From NCBI GenBank assembly GCA_012656075.1, contig JAAKBF010000162.1, positions 124,001 to 188,000 on the forward strand: DNA of 64,000 nucleotides, written 5' to 3'. The notes beneath the pieces were generated by a model, which worked only from the letters and a program-made list of their open reading frames with translations, was not told where the DNA came from and searched no databases. Made by a program: the position numbers and the translations under genes. This stretch comes from Phytophthora hibernalis (Eukaryota; Oomycota; Peronosporomycetes; Peronosporales; Peronosporaceae). How positions within the stretch are numbered: position 1 is the stretch's first letter; each line of letters starts with the position of its first letter. Shown piece by piece: positions 40,899-51,189 of this stretch.

Positions 40899-42396
40899 CT
40901 AGCCGCTCATCGTACTGCTTTCAATGGTGACGTGCTCGTCGGATACGGCTCCAATTCGACCATCTACCAAGCGAAGACTCGTTAATTTAGCGATCATATC
41001 ACTTGCTACAACCTCCACTTCTTCTACTGCAAGTCCTTCCCTCTTATATCCTGATTTCACAGTCCTCTCGCTTAACTCGGCCCACGCACGCGCAATCCAG
41101 CTCGATATAACCGCTCTGTCTGGCGGTACGAGCTTGAACGGAACTCCAGTCTTCCTGCGCTTCAGCTGATCTTGCAAGAGATCGACCCAATACCCGCGCA
41201 GCTGCTGCTTCAAAGGCTTGTTCCAGGCCACGTCTGCTGGCTGGTAAACAGCGGTGGCGCTTGGAGGAACTTTCATTAGCACCACATTGATGCTTGTCGC
41301 GTAATCGATGACTTCTTTGGTCCAATGACCAGAGAAGTCATCCCAAAGCAGCAAGATCGGCACCGACGGGTCTTCGCGAGTCTCAAAGTGAAATCACAGA
41401 AATTGATCGACAAATAACTATCCCACCAGCCTAAGACAATATATAATTTACATTAGTATCTGTAATAAAACAATTGCTATAAAATAATACCTTTCTTGTT
41501 GCCATACACTTGGAGAGACGAGTTTCCTTGGATCTGATTGATCGTCTTCCAGAAGCGAACTCCAAAACCATGGCGAAAGCGAGTGTTCTGCTCTCGTATG
41601 TCCTGATGTTTAGAAGAGCCCGTTTTGAAGACAACGAATGGAGCCATCTTTTTACCGTCAGAATCCGCAAGAAGCATAACGGTTGCGCGCTCTTTACTTT
41701 TGCCTCCGCAGCGCACCCAAACGGTCTTTGCTCCCTTCTTCGAAATTGTTCGCGCTGGAAGGTACTCAAAGAATACAGCTATTAACAAGCAGCGAATAAC
41801 AATATAATTTATAGTATGACAGCTTTATCACAAATAATTAGTACGTATCAACAACAAACGCACCAGTTTGATCTGCATTGTAAACGTTTTTGATGCCGAG
41901 GTCTTGCACCTTTTGAGCAACATCTTTGCTGAAATCTGCTGCAATTTTGTCAAGGACATCTGGACTGATTTGACCTTGACTAGTTCTAGCTCGCATTTAT
42001 AGCTTGTTGCGCGTCTTAAAGCGCTTCATCCACGGCCGAAGCATGGAACCCGATCACGTCATGAGCAGCAGCCACCTCTAAGGCCTGTAAGAGAATCATC
42101 ATAGCAGAAATAGGTACGCCCCCGTAACTCATTGATCCACACAACCAGCTCTTGCTCAGCTTTGGCGGGGAAGGCCGTACCTGTACCGCTCGATAGAGCT
42201 TTCTTTTGGCGCGCCCGCGAGCCGTCTGGCATGCCAACTCGATGCCTTTTCGCTTCTGTCGCCATTGGTATATGAGCTTACGCCGCTGCTCCTGCGCGTG
42301 CTCATCTAGGCCACTGTAAAATGCTTCGATAACGGCGCAAATATTGCCGCTCGCGACCACGGAGACACGTTCAAGCTCATGTCGTGCAATTTGCAT
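40899..42396 (-). CDS. pogo/Tigger-like (DDE_1) transposase, three exons
   Basis: Exon 1 (42396-41864) has a CENP-B-like DNA-binding region (FPAKAEQELVVWINELRG, VPISAMMILLQALEVAA) and the first catalytic Asp in YNADQT. Exon 2 (41778-41491) starts AVFFEYLPARTISKKGAKT and has VWVRCGGKSKERATVMLLAD. Exon 3 (41430-40899) has LLLWDDFSGHW (second Asp) and AVYQPADVAWNKPLKQQLRG (third Asp). The two introns put all blocks in order. Breaks remain in exon 1 (42204-42207 T4, 42119-42123 C5, an indel near 42040, a TAA before MRARTSQG) and in exon 3 (41391-41393), mostly one base each in homopolymers. The catalytic triad is complete. It would cut and paste the element at TA sites; terminal repeats were not securely found. 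Confidence 0.75.
41431..41490 (-). other. intron 2 of the pogo transposase (60 nt)
   Basis: GTATTATTTT at the 5' end and TTGTCTTAG at the 3' end. Removal joins YGNKKG to WWDSYLSINF in phase. Confidence 0.75.
41779..41863 (-). other. intron 1 of the pogo transposase (85 nt)
   Basis: GTGCGTTTG at the 5' end and GTTAATAG at the 3' end. Removal joins NADQT and AVFFEYLP, restoring the continuous catalytic strand of the family. Confidence 0.75.
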
Positions 42397-42531
42397 GCTT
42401 CTGCTGGATGAGGCCAGTAAAAAGTACCTGCGACCGCAGCAGCAGGCGATCGGAGACCAGTCGCTTGCGTTTGGCGAGACGCCCGGCAGAGGAAAGGGGT
42501 GTGGGTGGCGTCGGACGGAGAGAATCCCTCC

Positions 42532-42660
42532 ATGGCGCTGGACTTTAACAATATGGACGCTGGCGACGATGAGGGTGGAGATGATAATAGATTTGATGAA
42601 CAGCCAGACTACGAGTATGACGGTGGGGATGCGATGGACCAGGACGTTCAGCGGGGATGA
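42532..42660 (+). CDS. acidic C-terminal ORF fragment
   Basis: A frame from ATG 42532 to TGA 42660 gives a very acidic end (MALDFNNMDAGDDEGGDDNR, YEYDGGDAMDQDVQRG); open sequence (RQRKGVWVASDGENPS) precedes it. It may be the end of a gene whose start is lost, lying between the pogo element and gypsy 3. Family unknown. Confidence 0.25.
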   Translation: MALDFNNMDAGDDEGGDDNRFDEQPDYEYDGGDAMDQDVQRG

Positions 42661-42766
42661 TATACCCAGACGCGATCACCGGCCTTGAACGTTCGTGTTT
42701 GCTTCGCCTTCCTTTGTAATAGCGGGCTTGCCTCAACTGCTCCTTTTCGCGTGCTCGCTCCGCACA

Positions 42767-43650
42767 CTAGTGGATCCTCTCGAGGGCAGCCACCAGCCGT
42801 CTGTGGTATGGCAACAAGTTGCCAGCTTCAGTCGACGCAGTCTGTCGCAATAGCTCATTCGGCAACCGCAGCCGTCGGCCCATCATCAACTCGTTTGGTG
42901 TTAAGGATACCGTAGCGTCTCTCGCTGAGTTGTACGCGTACACAGCGCACTGCACCCATGCACGCCAGCCATTCTGCTTTTCATCGTCCATGAACGTCGC
43001 GACACAGTCCTTCCACGAGCGGTGGAAACGCTCGACCAAACCGATCATCTGCGGACGATATGGTACTGGTTTTGTCTGCTTCGCTTGCAGCACAGTTACC
43101 AACTGCTCGATTACTCGTCCTGTCAGTTCTGGGGCTCCTTCTGAGAGCAGCTCCCGGAACACGCCGAATTTCAGCACCAATTCGTTCATCAAGAATGTTG
43201 CTACACTTGTCGCCGTGTGTTCCGTAACGCTCCGCGCCACAGTGTACCTCGTGACGTACTCGAGCGCAGCTATCACATAGCGCTCGCCGCCGTCTGCAAC
43301 CGGGAAGGGACCAGCAACATCCCGGGCCCATCGGTCACCGACCCGCGTAAGATCCTCAAAGGCGACACTACTTCTCGAGGTCGGGCCTTCCGACTGCCAC
43401 ACTCCTCGCAGCCTCGGACCCAAGCGTTCACCTCGCGCTGCAACCCAGGCCACCAATAGAGTTGCACCACCCGACCGTACGTGTGGGGTCCCCTAAGGTG
43501 CCCCGCCCAGATAGAGCCGTGCATCTCTTTGAAAACTGCGGGCCAAAGTGCTGGTGGCAGGATCACGCGACGCCCCGACTTCGTGTCGATCACGACCAAT
43601 CCATACCAGCGATCTACTGACATGCCCTGATAGTTTCCTTCCGTGGCCAC
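42767..43650 (-). pseudogene. gypsy 3 integrase
   Basis: Zinc finger (frame 43650-43273): HGSIWAGHLRGPHTYGRV and CEECGSRKARP, an HHCC finger. The core follows in frame 43456-42767: DRWARDVAGPFPVADGGERY (first Asp), FGVFRELLSEGAPELTG where the second catalytic Asp is replaced by Glu (family: L-S-D-G), and MIGLVERFHRSWKDCVATFM (Glu). A one-base frame change separates finger and core. The C-terminal part (EQLRQARYYKG, KAGDRVWVYHP) runs to about 42661. Altered active site implies loss of strand-transfer activity. Confidence 0.8.
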
Positions 43651-44005
43651 TCGCTGTACCCATCCACTTCGCTGCTGCGCCGTATGATTTCGTCGTCCGT
43701 AACTTGCAGCGTTGGGCCCTGCTCATGCTCGTCGTCGCAATTCACCAAGACGTCGTTCTCCGTGACTACCACCTTGCTCTGTAACGGCCTCTGTAGCTCC
43801 GCCGTCTTTCCATTTCCTGACGGCGCTCCTCCGACCACCGCCGCCATCTTGGTGGCTCGTTTCGTTCCCGGCTCTGCCGAATGCGCCTCGACTAGGGACT
43901 CTGCCCAAGACACCCGTTTTCTACTCGGTCGCTGTACGTAAGCACCGTGCTTATGTTCGCCGCCTCGCCGCTCACTACCCATCAGTCTTGACGCTGGGAC
44001 CGTCG

Positions 44006-44770
44006 CTACCGATCGTGCACTTGACGTATGTGGCGCGACGTCACCACTGCTCCACCCGCATACTCCTCGTTGCTCGACGGCTGCTCCGCCACACTCTGCT
44101 TTTGCGCGTCGACGCGCCGCTCTCGTCCATGGCCGGGTGGGAGGCGTCGGTGCCACCGCGTCAACCTCCGAAGCGCTGTCCGCATCAGGATTTGCTGCGG
44201 TTCCGTCATGCACCCGCCAGTCGCCCCTGGCAGCGACATCACGTGCGCCACTGCTGTCGCTACTTCGACTGGCAACTTCGCTGCCGGCGATCTGGCCGTT
44301 GTTCGCACAGCATACTTCTCCACTTCCCGTATCTTTTTGGTCGCTGGAAGTTCACCGTCATCGGACTTTGTCTCGTCCTCAACCTCGCATGCGGCACGTT
44401 CACTCGCCCGTTCTTCCCGCTTCCTGCCGACTGCTGCCAAAACGGACACTGGTGCGCGAGAGAGAGCGTCAGCGACCACGTTAGTTGCACCTGGTCGGTA
44501 GACGATCCGGAACTCGTACTCTTGCAGCGTGAGCGACCACCTGTGTAGTCTACCCGCCAAGTTTGGCCTAAACATCAGCCATTTTAGCTCCGCGTGGTCG
44601 GTGATGATCTCGAACGTCCGCCCATACAAATACGGCCGGAACAGCTTCACCGACCATACGACCGCCAAACATTCCAGTTCGGTGATAGAGTAATTGGCTT
44701 CAGCGCTGCTGTTGACCTTACTGGCAAAGGCTATTGGTTGCCAACCTCGGCCCCCTCCTTCATCAAACAC
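44006..44770 (-). CDS. gypsy 3 RNase H and connector
   Basis: A 254-residue frame. It has QPIAFASKVNSSAEANYSIT, ELECLAVVWSVKLFRPYLYG, FEIITDHAELKWLMFRPNLA and TNVVADALSRAP, the ordered motifs of the gypsy RNase H (E in the helix, D in TDH, D in VADALSR). The first catalytic Asp strand lies upstream. Then comes a charged connector before the integrase zinc finger. Confidence 0.8.
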   Translation of the reverse strand: MFDEGGGRGWQPIAFASKVNSSAEANYSITELECLAVVWSVKLFRPYLYGRTFEIITDHAELKWLMFRPNLAGRLHRWSLTLQEYEFRIVYRPGATNVVADALSRAPVSVLAAVGRKREERASERAACEVEDETKSDDGELPATKKIREVEKYAVRTTARSPAAKLPVEVATAVAHVMSLPGATGGCMTEPQQILMRTALRRLTRWHRRLPPGHGRERRVDAQKQSVAEQPSSNEEYAGGAVVTSRHIRQVHDR

Positions 44771-44799
44771 GCGCCCAGCCCGACCTTACTCGCATCTGT

Positions 44800-46150
44800 C
44801 GCCAAGCGGAATGGCCGTCCAAAATCTGGATAAACCAGCAGCGGCTTTGTAGTCAACACCGCCTTCACACGCTCAAACGCGAACTCCTGTTCCTTCGTTC
44901 ACTGCCACTCACAATCCTTCTTGAGCAAACGCGTCAAGTGCGCCAGGATTGACCCAAACGCCTCGATGAATTTGCGGTAATACCCCGCCAAGTGAACAAA
45001 CCGCTTCACTTCTACGGGATCACTCGGCCTGGGGAACTCAGCCACTGCCGTGATTAATCGTTCCACTGGTCGTACCCCTCATCGCTTAGTTCGTGCCCCA
45101 GGTACTCCATGGACTTGGCCGTGAAAACGCACTTTTTCAGTTTGAGGGTGAGCCATGCCGCCGACAATCTCTCCAACACCGCAGCTAATTGAACGATATG
45201 TTTTGTCGCCGCGCGTGAATACCACAATGTCGTCCAAATAGACCAGGCACGTTGTCCACGTTAGACCCCTCAGCAATCCGTTCATCATACGTTGAAAGGT
45301 CGAGGGTGCATTCATTAAGCCGAAGAGCATACGTAGGAAGCGATACAATCCCTGCTTGGTTGTAAACGCCGTCTTATCCCGATCCCCGGGTCAACACCTA
45401 TGTGCTAGTACCCCGAATGCAGGTCCAAGGTCGTAAACAGCAGAGTTCCTCCAAGTGCCTCCAGCGTCTCGTCGATTCTCGGGAGGGGTTAGACGTCCTT
45501 CTTCGTGACCTTGTTCAACTCCCGATAATCAATGCAGAATCGCACTTCGCCATCTTTCTTTCGGACCAGCACCACGGGAATCCCCAGGCGCCGTTACCTT
45601 CCTCGATTACACCGGCCTCCAGCATTTTCGTTACGTTGTCTTCGATAAGAGTGTCTTCCAGCTGAGCGTGGCGTCGGCGCTCCAGCATTATAGGTGCAGT
45701 GCTACCCGTGTCAATGTGGTGCTGCACAGGCAGCGTTGTCACCGGTGGGCAGTTGCCCTTGCTTGATGCCACCCCACGATACGCCCGTAACAGCTTTAAC
45801 ACCAGCGTGCGAGCGTCCGGCTCTGAAGTGCCAACGTGCACCTCTTCCTCGTTGTCCAGCGGCGTCGTGGTGTCGCCCATCGTGTCCAGCCACTTACTCA
45901 GTCGATCCGGGTCAAGCTCTCCGCTCAAGTCGAGCACCTGCATGTCAGCTGCAATAGGTATCCAGGTTCCCAACTCTCGCTTGCCAGGAAGCTTGGTCCG
46001 GCCACCAAGCATGTTAATGGTCCGGACGAGCGCTCTCCCATTCTTCGCCTTTGTCACAGTGACAGCCAGCATCACGGCCCCGCAGCTCCGGGTCGGGATG
46101 AAGATACCTTCTTCACCATCTGCAACAACCACGGACACCTCAACAGGGGT
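44800..46150 (-). pseudogene. gypsy 3 reverse transcriptase (frame-broken)
   Basis: Blocks in order on the minus strand: TLVLKLLRAYRGVASSKGN, VQHHIDTGSTAPI, MLEAGVIEEGNGAWGFP, DGEVRFCIDYRELNK, LFTTLDLHSGY, YRFLRMLFGLMNAPSTFQRM and TCLVYLDDIVVFTRG, the latter with the YLDD catalytic motif, then KKCVFTAKSMEYLGHELSDE. They lie in several frames, with stops between them. Confidence 0.8.
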
Positions 46151-46650
46151 CACAGCATTCCGTGCAGCCGTTCGTGGTGTACCAACCGAACTGGCGCCAC
46201 AATCGTGTCTCCGTCCACGCCGTTCGTGCGAAATGGTTTCACGACAAGACGCTCTTGTTCGTAGTACCGTACCTCGTTTCGATCGAAGTCCATGTTCGCA
46301 CGGTGCTTGCGCATAAAGTCGACGCCCACGAGGAACTCGCTGGTGCAGCCCTCGATCACGCACGCGCGGATCTCCACCCGCTGCCCGAACACATGCACCA
46401 TACTGAACGATCATACTCCGATGACGTCTAATAGGAAGCCACCAATGCCTTCCACACATTCTACTGGAGCAGGCCCTTGCACACGCTCGCCACACGCCAT
46501 CCATTCACAGCCGACCACGGAGTAGCGGGCCCAGCTATCCAGCTTCGACTGCCGTCGACAATTACATCAGCCGTTGGTAGCCCATCGTCGGCTGCCACGT
46601 CCAACTCCTTCGTCACGCGGACCGCTGCTGTTGCAGGCTGGCGCTGGCGC
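46150..46650 (-). pseudogene. gypsy 3 protease region
   Basis: On the minus strand the active-site strand reads LDSWARYSVVG, where the family has LDSGARYSV: the catalytic D-S-G has become D-S-W, expected to destroy activity. The rest of the fold follows in the next frame (GFLLDVIGVWSFSMVHVFGQ, CTSEFLVGVDFMRKHRANMD). It leads into the connector before RT. Confidence 0.65.
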
Positions 46651-47538
46651 TGCACAAGGCTGACCCGTGCACACCCTGCCTCGCGCTGGGCCGGCGTTTG
46701 TGGATATCTCTTTCGCCGGGCGCGTCGGCTTTATAGCTCCACGCGAGCTTCTGCCTCTTGTCGCTGACGACGTTGTACCTGCTCCTGCTCCAGATCGATC
46801 AGGATTTGTTCCGTCTCTTCCGTACTCATCGACGTGGCCAGCGTACGCCGTGCGGCACGTAGCGCACGCCGCTACATAGAGATAGGTTCGGCGTCAATGG
46901 TTCTTCAGTCGCGCCGTTGGTCCCTGTTGTCCGATTGTCGCCGCTCGTCTCCTTCGCCGTTGTTGGGAGGGTCCCCTGGCGCCAACTCCGTCACCCTTCC
47001 GCCTTCCTCAGACCTTCCGCCTTCCTCATTTCCGTTCCGATCACTGACTGCATACACGTATCGCAGCGCAGCCATGACCGGCCGTACCGTGTCCACGTAC
47101 CGTCTCGCTTTCCATTCGTCGCGGTCCGACATCTTCGCGCGCAACTGCACCCCCAACGCCAAATCATCTACTGTCCGCGCCGTGTTGGCGTGCCCAACCA
47201 CTCCTTCACGCTCGTCGCTTGCCATGCGTTCTGCGTCGAGAACGAAGTCTCGTTCGCAAAGCTGATTCGCCTCTTTCAACTCAGCCGCCTGTTCAGGGTA
47301 TTCGTTCACGACTGACCATTTCCCGTCCTTACCATCCCCGTTCTTGTCACCTTCTCCGTCGTGAGACTTCTTGCCGCCCTCTACCGCCTCATCTAGTCGC
47401 CCAGTCGTTGTTACCTCCCGCTTCGCCTTATCACCGGGTGCTGTCACTCCAGCACCATCCGCCGTCTGCTGGGAAATCCGTGGTTTCACCGGGCGCCGTA
47501 CTTCCCTTACTGCGCCCGCTCCTCGTTTTCCGCCGGCT

Positions 47539-49395
47539 TTACTGCGGTCCTTCGCTGCGCCAGGTACTCATCAATGCGAGCTTTGGCGTCAGGATCAGGA
47601 CACTCCCGGGCGAAGTGACCCACCGTGCCGCACGCGTAGCACTTGAGTGATAGGGTTGGCTGTCGTCCAGCCCGATCTCCAGCTTTGCTTGCCGATGACG
47701 GGTCGACCGCCTGGGTTTTACGAACAGCCGTCCGTCGCTTCTTCTTCTTAGGGGAGCCAGTGAAGCATCCGACTCCTCACTGCTGCTTACTCCGTCGTTC
47801 GTTGCTGCCAGCATCACCCTTGCCTTACGGTCCGACTTTCCGGAGTGCCGTCTATCCGCCGCCCTCTGGTCGTGCACTCTGGCTCGCTTCAGTCGTTCTT
47901 TCTTCGTTGGGGCCCAGTACCTTCCGTTCCATGCTCGGTCGCGCGACACGGACCAGAAGCCGGTGTTCTTGTTGAACACACCCTGCGGGTTGGTGAAAAC
48001 GCAAAGCCCTCGGTCTCTTGACCACTTTCTGTCACTGATGACACCGCCGCTACTCCTGCGTCGCCCTCGATGCCCGGCACTACCGTCATCAATCCAGTTG
48101 TTCTATCCATCTGCACCGCACCAGCATTCGTGGAAATCGCCCATGTCTGCCCGATGTTGCGCATCCCCTGGGCCACGTTGTAAATTGGGTCGTCAATTTT
48201 CGTGGCCTTGTCCACAGCCGCTTCGAGGGTCTCAGGAACGGGATGCAGCTTCACCAGCTGTCGAGTAGTCTTCTCCAGGCATCTATAGAACTGCCCGAGC
48301 AACGTCTCTTCTCGCACTCGGTTCTGACCCGCCGCATCTCTTAGGCCAGAGGCGAAGTCCGCTAAGGTCTCAACCGGGTACATCTCACGCTGCATCACTC
48401 GCCACTCTGCTGCCGCCAGACGCGGACGTTCCCCGTATCTGCGCTCAATCGCCGATTTCAATCGTGACCACGTACGCTCCGTCCCCAACAGCTCCTTGTT
48501 CATCTGTACCCAGAACTTGGCGGCATCATCCTGGAGTTTGTTACCGACGATGTAGTATAGTTCCTCGTAGGTCCATTCTCCACGTCCAGAGATACGCGCT
48601 CCTTCCACCGCCAGGTCCACCTTGGCGATCCAGGTCTCCGCTCGCACCCTTGTTGGTGACGGCGAACGGCACAAGCTCCAAGTCCTTAGCGTTTTCCGAT
48701 GTCTGCGACGTTGTCGGTGGTTTCGGCGTGGCGTGGCGTCTGCTCGCCGTGGCTGTCTTCTCCGGTGTCGTCGCCCTCGTCGTCCGTGACCATCATCACT
48801 CGAGCTAATGGAGTCATCACTGTAGCTATACCGCCACTTCCGTCAGGGAAGAGTGGGCGTTGTGATGCCCGTGGCTTGCTGCTGATGGTGGAACCACTGG
48901 CATCGCCGTCCCAGCAGGATCCACTCGTGTCGCCCGCGTGGTTTCGACGCCCTCCAATCGCTGCCCCAGTTGGTTCACCGTGACCATCAGCTGTTGGATC
49001 GCCACGCCCAGGGTCGTTGTGTCGGCCGTGATCGGAGTTGTCGCCGTATCTCCCGTACTCGATGTCGTCGCCACCCGTCCCGTATCACCACGCGTCGTCA
49101 CACTGGCTGTCTAGCCGCCCAACGATGCTCTATCGCCGCTATTCGTTCGTGTAGCGGCTGCGCGGCTCCCGACTTCGCTGGAAGCGCTCAGTGCTACCGA
49201 GACGGGCGTTCCGGCCGCATCACTCTGCGCTAGCGTCTATATTGGAGCCATCGTCGTTGTCGCCGTTGGATTCCGGGTTTCTCGCGCGCCAGCAGTCGTC
49301 CCGGTTGTCGTTGGTACGTCGCTCGCCGTTCTTGGCGCGGATTGTGAGCGAGTAACTACACCGCCCGTCACCGTCCTCGTCTTCGTTCTTGCCAT
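47539..49395 (-). pseudogene. gypsy 3 gag with CCHC knuckle (frame-broken)
   Basis: Starts MARTKTRTVTGGVVTRSQS at 49395, with a Thr/Ala-rich first part. The core in frame 48674-47889 has WIAKVDLAVEGARISGRGEW, YYIVGNKLQDDAAKFWVQMN and LADFASGLRDAAGQNR. Near 47630-47580 stands a perfect knuckle CYACGTVGHFAREC (CX2CX4HX4C), which binds RNA. The knuckle lies in another frame than the core, and at least two other frame changes occur. A basic region precedes it. Confidence 0.75.
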
Positions 49396-49440
49396 GATCT
49401 TCCGTACTGATTTAGAGCCTCGCTTCGATTGAATGTACTG

Positions 49441-49464
49441 ATTCAGACCCCTGTATGACCACCA
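49441..49464 (-). promoter_or_regulatory. putative primer-binding site of gypsy 3
   Basis: Directly after the LTR, on the minus strand, stands TGGTGGTCATACAGGGG. A primer-binding site should begin with TGG, complementary to the CCA end of a tRNA. Gypsy 1 has the same TGGTGGT two bases after its LTR. The tRNA is not identified. Confidence 0.5.
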
Positions 49465-50217
49465 TGTAACGAGTCTTTCGTCCCTGCTCGCCGGGAGTTG
49501 GTCGCCAGTGCCGAGGGCCCAAAGTCCGGATGGCCGTCGGTAGTAAACTCGCAGCTACCGAGCCGGTGCGTGCCCTTTAGACAGCGACAACTACTTTATT
49601 TCCGTCCGACTAATACAATCCGTTCGTCCAATTTGACTGTTCTTCCTACACTTCACTACCGTACGCGTAGGACTACGGGGCGCCAGACGACGCTCACTTG
49701 GCCACGTGGGCGTACGCCTCGGGCGTGACCCCACGTCACGTGCGGCCTGCAGCAAACTCGGGCAGCGCTCTGCCCTACACCCACTACTTGCCGTCGTCCC
49801 ACTCGCTTCGCTCTGTGCAGTCGACTCCGCAGTCGTCCGTTCGTCCGCCCGTTCTGTGGCAGCGCCCGGACACTTGCGCTCTCCAGCGCAGATTTGAAAG
49901 TGAGGTCTTTAGCTTCTCGTCGGCTACGAGACTTCGCCCTCCCCGCTCTGTGACCCGCCACCGCCTCAGATCCTTCCATATCTTGCGACTGAGGCGTCGC
50001 TGTGCTCCCCACGCCGCCCATTCCGCCCGTCCGCATACTGTCTGCGCCCGCCGTGCGCTTCGGTGCGCTTCTGGCCGTCAACACCCAACTCTTCGATACG
50101 GTCGTGCTCCTCCGCCGTCCTTTCAGCCATACCCATTGGCCAGCTTTCCACGGCTTCCACCCGCGTCAGCTCACCGCCAGCCACCATCGTGCACGGTCGA
50201 GGCCTCCATACATTACA
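49465..50217 (-). repeat. 5' LTR of gypsy 3 (753 bp)
   Basis: On the plus strand it reads TGTAACGAG ... CATTACA, so both ends carry the inverted repeat TGTAA/TTACA. It contains AATAAA on the minus strand near 49595 for polyadenylation. It ends exactly where ankyrin coding sequence starts at 50218. No second copy is found in the window. Confidence 0.75.
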
Positions 50218-50400
50218 GTATGTTGTGAAATGGCTTCACACTTATCGATCCGAAGGATGCACCGAAGTTGCGATGAATCGTGCTACAGCAAATGGACACT
50301 TGAAAGTGGTGCAATGGCTCTACCTGAACTGGAAGGAAAGTTGCCATTTCGAGGTGGCACTATTTCTTCACGCGCATACTACCCGCAACTTCAGCGTGAT
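50218..50400 (+). pseudogene. ankyrin-repeat gene fragment
   Basis: Starts exactly after the gypsy LTR: YVVKWLHTYRSEGCTEVAMN, RATANGHLKVVQWLYLNWKE, then the family C-terminal strand FEVALFLHAHTTRNFSV. It is the last two units of an ankyrin gene of the same family as those at 29-37 kb. The rest is not in the window. It runs into the SET-domain sequence in another frame. Confidence 0.75.
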
Positions 50401-50404
50401 GGCG

Positions 50405-50990
50405 CAGGGTGCGGCTGCGAGCAGCGCTGCCAGGCCTCGACATGCCTGAACGCTCAAGAGAGCCGCTTCTGTACGGAGAAGAACTGTGTGTTCGGCGGCC
50501 TCTGCGGCAACTCGCTCCGGGAGAGTAAGACCCTCTGCATCGCGCGGAGCACTCGAACTGGAAGGCGGGGCATCTTGGCAAAAGAGATCATTCCAGCCGG
50601 GGAGGCGATTGGCCAATACGATGGTCACCTCCAGCTCTTTGGGCCACCTTGTCGAAATGTCCCCCGGAACGACGGCTTCCGGATGCATCTAAAAACGCTG
50701 ACCACTGGGGTAAGCACGTCGGCATTGACGCCATTGAAGCCGGTGGCATGATCAGGCTCATGAACCACGCGTGTAACCCCACAGCTCGATTCCACGAGGT
50801 CGCCAGCTTACTGTTGTTGCGGTTACCGTCCGCAAAGTGCACCCGGGTGAGGAGGGGACGGTGTCGTACGGCACCGCTTGTTGTTTGTTTGCCGTTGTGG
50901 GTGGAGCGTCTGCCAGCACCGAGACCTTCAACACCTTCCTGATCTTCCTACTCAACAAGGCGCTGGTCTTTGAGAAAACATGCAAGCTCA
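50405..50990 (+). pseudogene. SET-domain methyltransferase remnant
   Basis: The Cys-rich AWS/pre-SET part is CGCEQRCQASTCLNAQESRF, CTEKNCVFGGLCGNSL. The SET core follows: RTGRRGILAKEIIPAGEAIG and QYDGHLQLFGPP, then in the next frame GIDAIEAGGMIRLMNHACNP, where R-x-M-N-H-x-C-x-P is the S-adenosylmethionine-binding motif, and VRKVHPGEEGTVSYG in a third. A post-SET Cys cluster, FVCRCGWSVCQHRDLQHLP, can be read near 50885-50940. Such proteins methylate lysines, often of histones. Three frame changes in 0.5 kb suggest decay or sequence errors. No complete N-terminus is present. Confidence 0.7.
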
Positions 50991-51189
50991 TGGCGAGTCC
51001 TTCCAACAGACGGTCAACGAGGTCACCGGTACGTGTAGTGCTGAAGGCTCCATCGTCCCGCGTCGCACTAAGCATGAGGAATTTGTTGGAGGTCTGGAGG
51101 AGCTGGGACAACTTGGGGATTTGAACTACGCGCCCGATAGTGGGGAGAGAGTCCGGACCACAACGATGACGCGGTCGGCGGCGGTGTAC

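Larger units (their letters stand above)
42661..50217 (-). mobile_element. gypsy retrotransposon 3 (3'-truncated)
   Basis: On the minus strand: 5' LTR (50217-49465), primer-binding site, gag (49395-47539), protease (about 46600-46150), reverse transcriptase (about 46150-44800), RNase H (44770-44006), integrase with zinc finger, core and the start of the C-terminal domain (43650-42661). This is the Ty3/gypsy order. The 3' end and second LTR are missing; after KAGDRVWVYHP at about 42661 the match stops. Several frameshifts and altered catalytic residues show it is inactive. Confidence 0.85.

Noticed and set aside
45699..46316. 205-codon plus-strand frame
   Set aside because: Shadow of the minus-strand gypsy 3 protease/RT region.
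49698..50228. 176-codon plus-strand frame
   Set aside because: It lies in the gypsy 3 LTR; open by high GC content only.
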